Part shown: positions 14,276-17,472 of the stretch, one piece after another
Layout of the letters: every line of letters starts with the position of its first letter
Numbering within the stretch: the first letter of the stretch is position 1
Assembly: GCA_024278035.1 (NCBI GenBank)
Contig: JAJRUA010000218.1
Location: 1 to 17,472, forward strand
From: Planctomycetota bacterium
GTDB taxonomy: Bacteria; Planctomycetota; Planctomycetia; Pirellulales; Lacipirellulaceae
Reading direction: 5' to 3'
DNA: 17,472 bases
Made by a program: the position numbers and the translations under genes
The notes under the pieces: generated by a model
What the model was told of the DNA's origin: nothing
The model's database searches: none
The model's input: the letters and a program-made list of their open reading frames with translations, nothing else

Positions 14276-15132
14276 AAATACGCCTCCGCTGGCCAGAGGA
14301 AGTTGTGCAGCGTGTCGAGTGCGATGCTCAACAGAAGGTCGAAAGCAAGAATCACAACAAACGATTGCACAAAGGCAATGGTCGCTGCGCGGCCAACTCC
14401 TTCAGCGCCCGCATCGCAGTGAAACCCTCGATAGCAACTGATGATCGCAATCGAGGCGCCAAAGAAGACGCTCTTGATGACCCCGTAAGCAAGATCCCAA
14501 GCGCTGGTCGAGTCTTGCGAGTTGGCGAAGTAAAAGTAGGGATCCACGCCGTAAACGTTTATGCAATAAAACGCTCCGCCGACGACGCCCATGAACATCG
14601 CCATGATCGTTAGCGAAGGGATCATCAGCAAACAGGCCAAAAAACGGGGCACAACCAAATGCTGAATCGGGTTGGCTCCCATTGCGGAGAGCGCATCGAT
14701 TTGTTCGGTGACTCGCATCGTGCCAATTTCCGCGGCGATGGAGCTACCGACTCGCCCGGCCAGCATCGTCGCGGCCAGCACGGGGCCCAGCTCGCGATAC
14801 ATCGATAGGTTGATCATTACGCCCAGGTGCGTCTCTAAACCAAACCGGCTTAACTGAAAGTACGCCTGCACCGCCAGCACCATGCCAATGAAAGTGCCGG
14901 TAAGGGCAACCACCGGCAGGCTCCGCACTCCAATCTGATAGAGACTTTGTACCAAAAGATCACGGCTTGGAAGACGCGTGACCAACCACGAAAGCGTTCG
15001 CAGAAAGAAGAGCGTGATATCGCCAAACGACACGATTCCCATCACAATCACCGCACCAACATCCGCGATTGCTTCGACAATCGCAGCGATAAAGCTACGC
15101 GGGGCGTCGTGTGAGGGGATTGTTTCAGCCAT
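14272..15132 (-). CDS. mlaE: MlaE-like ABC transporter permease
   Basis: 286 residues with about five or six hydrophobic segments. Family hallmarks are visible: GTFIGMVLAVQAYFQL, ELGPVLAATMLAGRVGSSIAAE, and IGTMRVTEQIDALSAMGANP leading to VVPRFLACL. It forms the membrane channel of the retrograde or anterograde phospholipid transporter of the outer membrane. First gene of the mlaEFD operon. The 5' leader contains a GCGCGC inverted repeat with a seven-base loop (15168-15186). No ribosome site is obvious before the ATG at 15132. Confidence 0.95.
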   Translation of the reverse strand: MAETIPSHDAPRSFIAAIVEAIADVGAVIVMGIVSFGDITLFFLRTLSWLVTRLPSRDLLVQSLYQIGVRSLPVVALTGTFIGMVLAVQAYFQLSRFGLETHLGVMINLSMYRELGPVLAATMLAGRVGSSIAAEIGTMRVTEQIDALSAMGANPIQHLVVPRFLACLLMIPSLTIMAMFMGVVGGAFYCINVYGVDPYFYFANSQDSTSAWDLAYGVIKSVFFGASIAIISCYRGFHCDAGAEGVGRAATIAFVQSFVVILAFDLLLSIALDTLHNFLWPAEAYL

Positions 15133-15476
15133 CGAGTCGAACCAAGAACCAAATAGATGGTGGGTTTGCGCGCAGACCGTGCGCGCGTCACCTCTGGTTA
15201 TCGACTTTAACGATTGTATCGCTTGAGAAAACTCGTCGGCATGCTAGCAAGCGTCTCGGGTCCCGGAGGTCGCAAGAAGGCTAAGGAGAATAGTCCATCC
15301 GGTATTAGCGTAGGTAGGCTGCCCAACAGCGAGAAAAAGACCTCTGCTCCAGCCCGCTAGCAGCCGGTCCTCTTTTTCAACGCTTTGGGTTTTGTTCGTA
15401 GGCATTTGTGCCAACACGAATAAGAATCCCAGGAGATTTTCGCTTGTGGTCGAAACGAGCTAATTCAACGGACTGA
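15133..15476. other. Intergenic region upstream of mlaE
   Basis: About 340 bases, expected to hold the mla promoter and the end of the upstream gene. Seen: a GCGCGC hairpin (15168-15186), a TACAAT on the minus strand near 15215 that could be a -10 but lacks a matching -35, and a terminator (15334-15369). No gene found. Confidence 0.5.
15334..15369 (-). terminator. Likely intrinsic terminator of the methyltransferase gene
   Basis: On the minus strand GACC, then CTGCT, a ten-base loop, AGCAG and GGTC form a stem with small internal mismatches, directly followed by five T and CTC. It lies about 110 bases past the stop codon. Confidence 0.5.
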
Positions 15477-16631
15477 CTAGCCCTTCTTGGGCGATGGCCG
15501 GCGCCGGCCGACAGGGCGGCGGGAGAGACGACGTTGGGATCGAGTGCGTAAGGCGGCCAAGCAGTACTCACGGCGATTGAACGCCAATTGACGGACCCGC
15601 ACATCAGCAAAACCCCAGGAGCGAACCCGTTCGATGCATGCCAAAATTTGCTCGGGTTCGGCCAGATGATGGCTGAGCAATTTAAGCGTTAGCAACAGGC
15701 CACGGATAGAGGCTTCTGGCTTAGCGGCGATGGCTTCGGCTGCGTCGAGCGTATAGCTCGGGGCGGCGTTGATGTCGGCAGCCAACCAATTTGCACCAGC
15801 AAACTCACTGTGCGGTGCCTCGGCAGATCGCATTTGTAAATGGCGGAACCGGCGCTCCGTGACAAGTGCCTCATCGACTTCGGCCGGATCGACACCTGTG
15901 ACGAGCATCCCTGCGTCAAGCAGCGCTTGGCTTGCGCCGCCAGGGGCGCAGCCCAACTCGATCCAATGGTCTCCCTTTGAGGCAGGCAGGGCGGACCATC
16001 GCAAGGCTTCCTGCATTTTCAAGTAGGCACGAGTCACCGCATGATCCGGCAGCGTAAGTTGGGGGATTCCCCCTGTCCAACGATCGGTCCGGCTACGAAT
16101 CAGATGAGCCCCCACCCACCACTCGGCCGCCTCAACCATCACGACATCGAGCGCTACAGCCGACGCCCGTCGAGAAACGTTGTTCTTGTCGTCCGTCTTA
16201 TTCGCTGCAGAAAAGGAAAACACCTCGGGCGCAGCGGCGAGAATTGCTTCGGAGGCCGCGTCGGAAAGGGGGGTGGATCCCGGCTCAATGCCATCCTCTC
16301 CCGGCAAGGCGGCATCGCGTTGCCAAACGTGCAGTCGGAGCGGGCCTTGTTGGGCGAGTGCGACCGTTGCTGGGTGCGTCGCTACGGCTTGGGCCAGGTC
16401 GCCCATCTGATCGTGCCCCGAGAGCCGCTCAAATGAGAGGCCGACGGTTCGGGCGAACGTGAGCTTCGGCGGCTCGAACCGATCGACCGTCGTAGGTTTA
16501 GGGAGCTTAAACGTAACAAACCCGGGTCGCGAGAAGGCAAACTCCCAGCCACTCAGCCGAGCCGCCACCTCTTGTTTCAAGGCCTTCTCGGCCCCTGTTT
16601 GGCAGGTGGTGAAGGCGAAAGAGCTTTCCAT
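15477..16631 (-). CDS. RlmM-like 23S rRNA 2'-O-ribose methyltransferase
   Basis: 384 residues, similar to E. coli RlmM in length and layout: an N-terminal THUMP-like region (about 1-180) and an FtsJ/RrmJ-type Rossmann domain (about 200-360). The SAM-binding loop is ELGCAPGGASQALLDAG (225-241) with the acidic residue GVDPAE at 246-251. The K-D-K-E tetrad of 2'-O-methyltransferases can be assigned to Lys205 (AYLKMQ), Asp286 (AADINA), Lys317 (LTLKLL) and Glu355 (NRREYC). RlmM modifies C2498 in 23S rRNA; the exact target here is not proven. The tail is rich in Arg and Lys, useful for RNA binding. Monocistronic by appearance, with its own promoter candidate and terminator. Confidence 0.85.
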   Translation of the reverse strand: MESSFAFTTCQTGAEKALKQEVAARLSGWEFAFSRPGFVTFKLPKPTTVDRFEPPKLTFARTVGLSFERLSGHDQMGDLAQAVATHPATVALAQQGPLRLHVWQRDAALPGEDGIEPGSTPLSDAASEAILAAAPEVFSFSAANKTDDKNNVSRRASAVALDVVMVEAAEWWVGAHLIRSRTDRWTGGIPQLTLPDHAVTRAYLKMQEALRWSALPASKGDHWIELGCAPGGASQALLDAGMLVTGVDPAEVDEALVTERRFRHLQMRSAEAPHSEFAGANWLAADINAAPSYTLDAAEAIAAKPEASIRGLLLTLKLLSHHLAEPEQILACIERVRSWGFADVRVRQLAFNRREYCLAALRTRSQRRLSRRPVGRRRPSPKKG

Positions 16632-16961
16632 GGAGGGTTTTAGCGGCGGGACAAAAGAGGGGAGGGGGGGATCGCGGGACGCTTCATAGTAACAGCCCGA
16701 CGGCTGGCTGTCGCCGCTTCACGGCTGACGATCAGAAGAACTTCTATAAAAGTCCCTCCGTGTCCAGTGGGCCCTTGTTATTTTCCAGGTGAGAACTGTG
16801 CAGTGGCCCCTTCTTCTATCCGAGCATCTCCCATGATTTCACGGGATAGCCGTTGCGAACGTAGCAAAGGCTGCCCTACCTGCAAACGAGCGGGGCCGTA
16901 AAGCCGAAACCGTTCACACCTCGATAATATCGGTGTAGTCTTACTGCGATTTTTCTTCGAT
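16632..16961. other. Intergenic region, no gene seen
   Basis: About 330 bases. Seen: a promoter candidate for the methyltransferase, two related 19-base stretches (16761-16779 and 16797-16815, 16 of 19 identical, including CAGTGG) and an AT-rich palindrome CGATAATATCG at 16922-16932 with flanking CACC/GGTG. A 64-codon minus-strand frame at 16778-16972 has no recognisable features. Confidence 0.45.
16686..16714 (-). promoter_or_regulatory. Possible promoter of the methyltransferase gene
   Basis: On the minus strand GCGACA and TACTAT are separated by 17 bases, each with four of six consensus positions, about 55 bases before the start codon at 16631. Confidence 0.3.
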
Positions 16962-17150
16962 ATGCAAGGCATATCACTTGATTTGACCGAGGAGCTGATA
17001 GCTCGTCAGTCGCCTATAATTATTGCTTGCCAAGCTCGAGGCTCGACTCAAGAAAACGCCGGGGAACTCATCGCTGCCGCCATCCGCATGCGAAGCCGAT
17101 TGTCAAGAAGCCGAAGAGCAAGAACAAGCGAGGCGGTCAACGGGGCATGA
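16962..17150 (+). pseudogene. Decayed N-terminal fragment of an IS66-family transposase
   Basis: Three pieces in different frames match the expected N-terminus of IS66 transposases in order. First, DLTEELIARQSP from 16962. Second, after a frame change, LLAKLEARLKKTPGNSSLPPS from about 17023. Third, after another change, HPHAKPIVKKPKSKNKRGGQ (ending near 17143). The missing bases between them point to small deletions. The catalytic DDE region is absent. The family is assigned from memory of its conserved 'NSSLPPS...KRGGQPGH' region; here the last motif reads GGQRGMN. Confidence 0.75.
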
Positions 17151-17258
17151 ACGGTTACGATCGAACCCGGCCCACGACAGCCGACGTATATTTACACCGT
17201 GCGCGACGTGGGTTATCGGTTTGAGTTGTCCGATCCTTCCCGTTCCCCAGGGGATTGA
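17151..17258 (+). pseudogene. 3' fragment of an OmpR/PhoB-type response regulator gene
   Basis: From about 17154 one frame reads VTIEPGPRQPTYIYTVRDVG, then YRFELSDPSRSPGD and a stop at 17256-17258. IYTVRDVGYRFE is the wing of the winged-helix DNA-binding domain of OmpR-family regulators (usual form TVRGVGYRF). The frame is blocked by a stop just upstream, where IS66 sequence takes over. Only the last 30 or so residues of the regulator remain. Confidence 0.65.
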
Positions 17259-17291
17259 CACGCGGCGGAGGCAGTGTACAAATGAACTCAT

Positions 17292-17337
17292 CCGCTCCAG
17301 GATGGAGCGGCTATAGAGCCTCGCCATCCTGGCGAGG
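17292..17337. repeat. Twin hairpins with complementary loops (REP/BIME-like doublet)
   Basis: Hairpin 1 is 17292-17310: CCGCTCCA, loop GGA, TGGAGCGG. Hairpin 2 is 17319-17337: CCTCGCCA, loop TCC, TGGCGAGG. Each stem is a perfect 8 bp, they are 8 bases apart, and the central nine bases of one (CCAGGATGG) are the reverse complement of the other. Confidence 0.85.
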
Positions 17338-17357
17338 AACCGGCGGAGGCGGCAGGG

Positions 17358-17472
17358 TCAAAATATCCGCCGTGCCCGTCTCGCAACAATGCGTCCTGTA
17401 ATTCCAGGCATCCAGTGATCGGCCAGGGCGTACCAACCCGCACGGCGTCCAATCGTCGCGATGCGTCGTCGC
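17358..17472 (-). CDS. Possible 3' end of an unidentified gene
   Basis: A minus-strand frame enters from the right edge and stops at 17358, giving 37 residues that include GRRAGWYALADHWMPGITGR and end RRARRIF. The composition (hydrophobic aromatic stretch, Pro-Gly, then a basic helix) resembles the C-terminus of some SDR oxidoreductases, but that is a weak resemblance. The other two minus frames are also open over much of this stretch, so the assignment is tentative. Confidence 0.3.
   Translation of the reverse strand, partial: RRRIATIGRRAGWYALADHWMPGITGRIVARRARRIF

Overview
The window looks like a chromosomal segment of a planctomycete, probably of the Pirellulales type. This is inference from gene content: a secreted protein with a dockerin-like Ca-binding segment and a C-terminal Val-Pro-Glu-Pro sorting signal, a PP2C phosphatase with a membrane-anchored tail, a PEGA-domain lipoprotein, an MlaE-MlaF-MlaD lipid transporter, degenerate IS66 debris, and many short palindromic and 'CCACGAAGG'-type intergenic repeats. 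No rRNA, tRNA or CRISPR was found.

Layout. (1) 1-3087, minus strand: a run of four genes reading leftward, thiE (with an N-terminal ThiD2-like domain), a GDP-mannose pyrophosphorylase, ruvX and the start of a Rossmann-fold epimerase cut by the window edge. (2) 3401-6984, plus strand: a small membrane/TPR protein, then clpC, which ends in a strong intrinsic terminator. (3) 7050-7290: a pile of intergenic repeats, plus two tandem terminators for the gene arriving from the right. (4) 7284-8099, minus: a PEP-CTERM exported protein. (5) 8383-9306, plus: a PyrK-type flavin/[2Fe-2S] reductase subunit without a visible partner. (6) 9307-9910: a 600-base gap with a promoter-like site and a hairpin but no credible gene. 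(7) 9911-11257, minus: a PP2C phosphatase. (8) 11321-12210: a large palindrome, then a lipoprotein gene bracketed by two copies of a ~60-bp MITE-like element. (9) 12234-15132, minus: mlaE-mlaF-mlaD. (10) 15477-16631, minus: an RlmM-like 2'-O-methyltransferase. (11) 16632-17472: a decayed junk region with an IS66 transposase fragment joined to the tail of an OmpR-type response regulator, a twin hairpin, and a possible 3' end of another gene.

Most genes are housekeeping: thiamine synthesis, sugar-nucleotide supply, proteolysis, RNA modification and outer-membrane lipid transport. The mla genes form the only tight operon (ATGA overlap, Shine-Dalgarno inside the upstream gene). I found no clear new defence or metabolic system. 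The most unusual material is intergenic: at least four families of short dispersed elements sit at gene boundaries, in one case directly against a start codon and in another on both sides of a lipoprotein gene.
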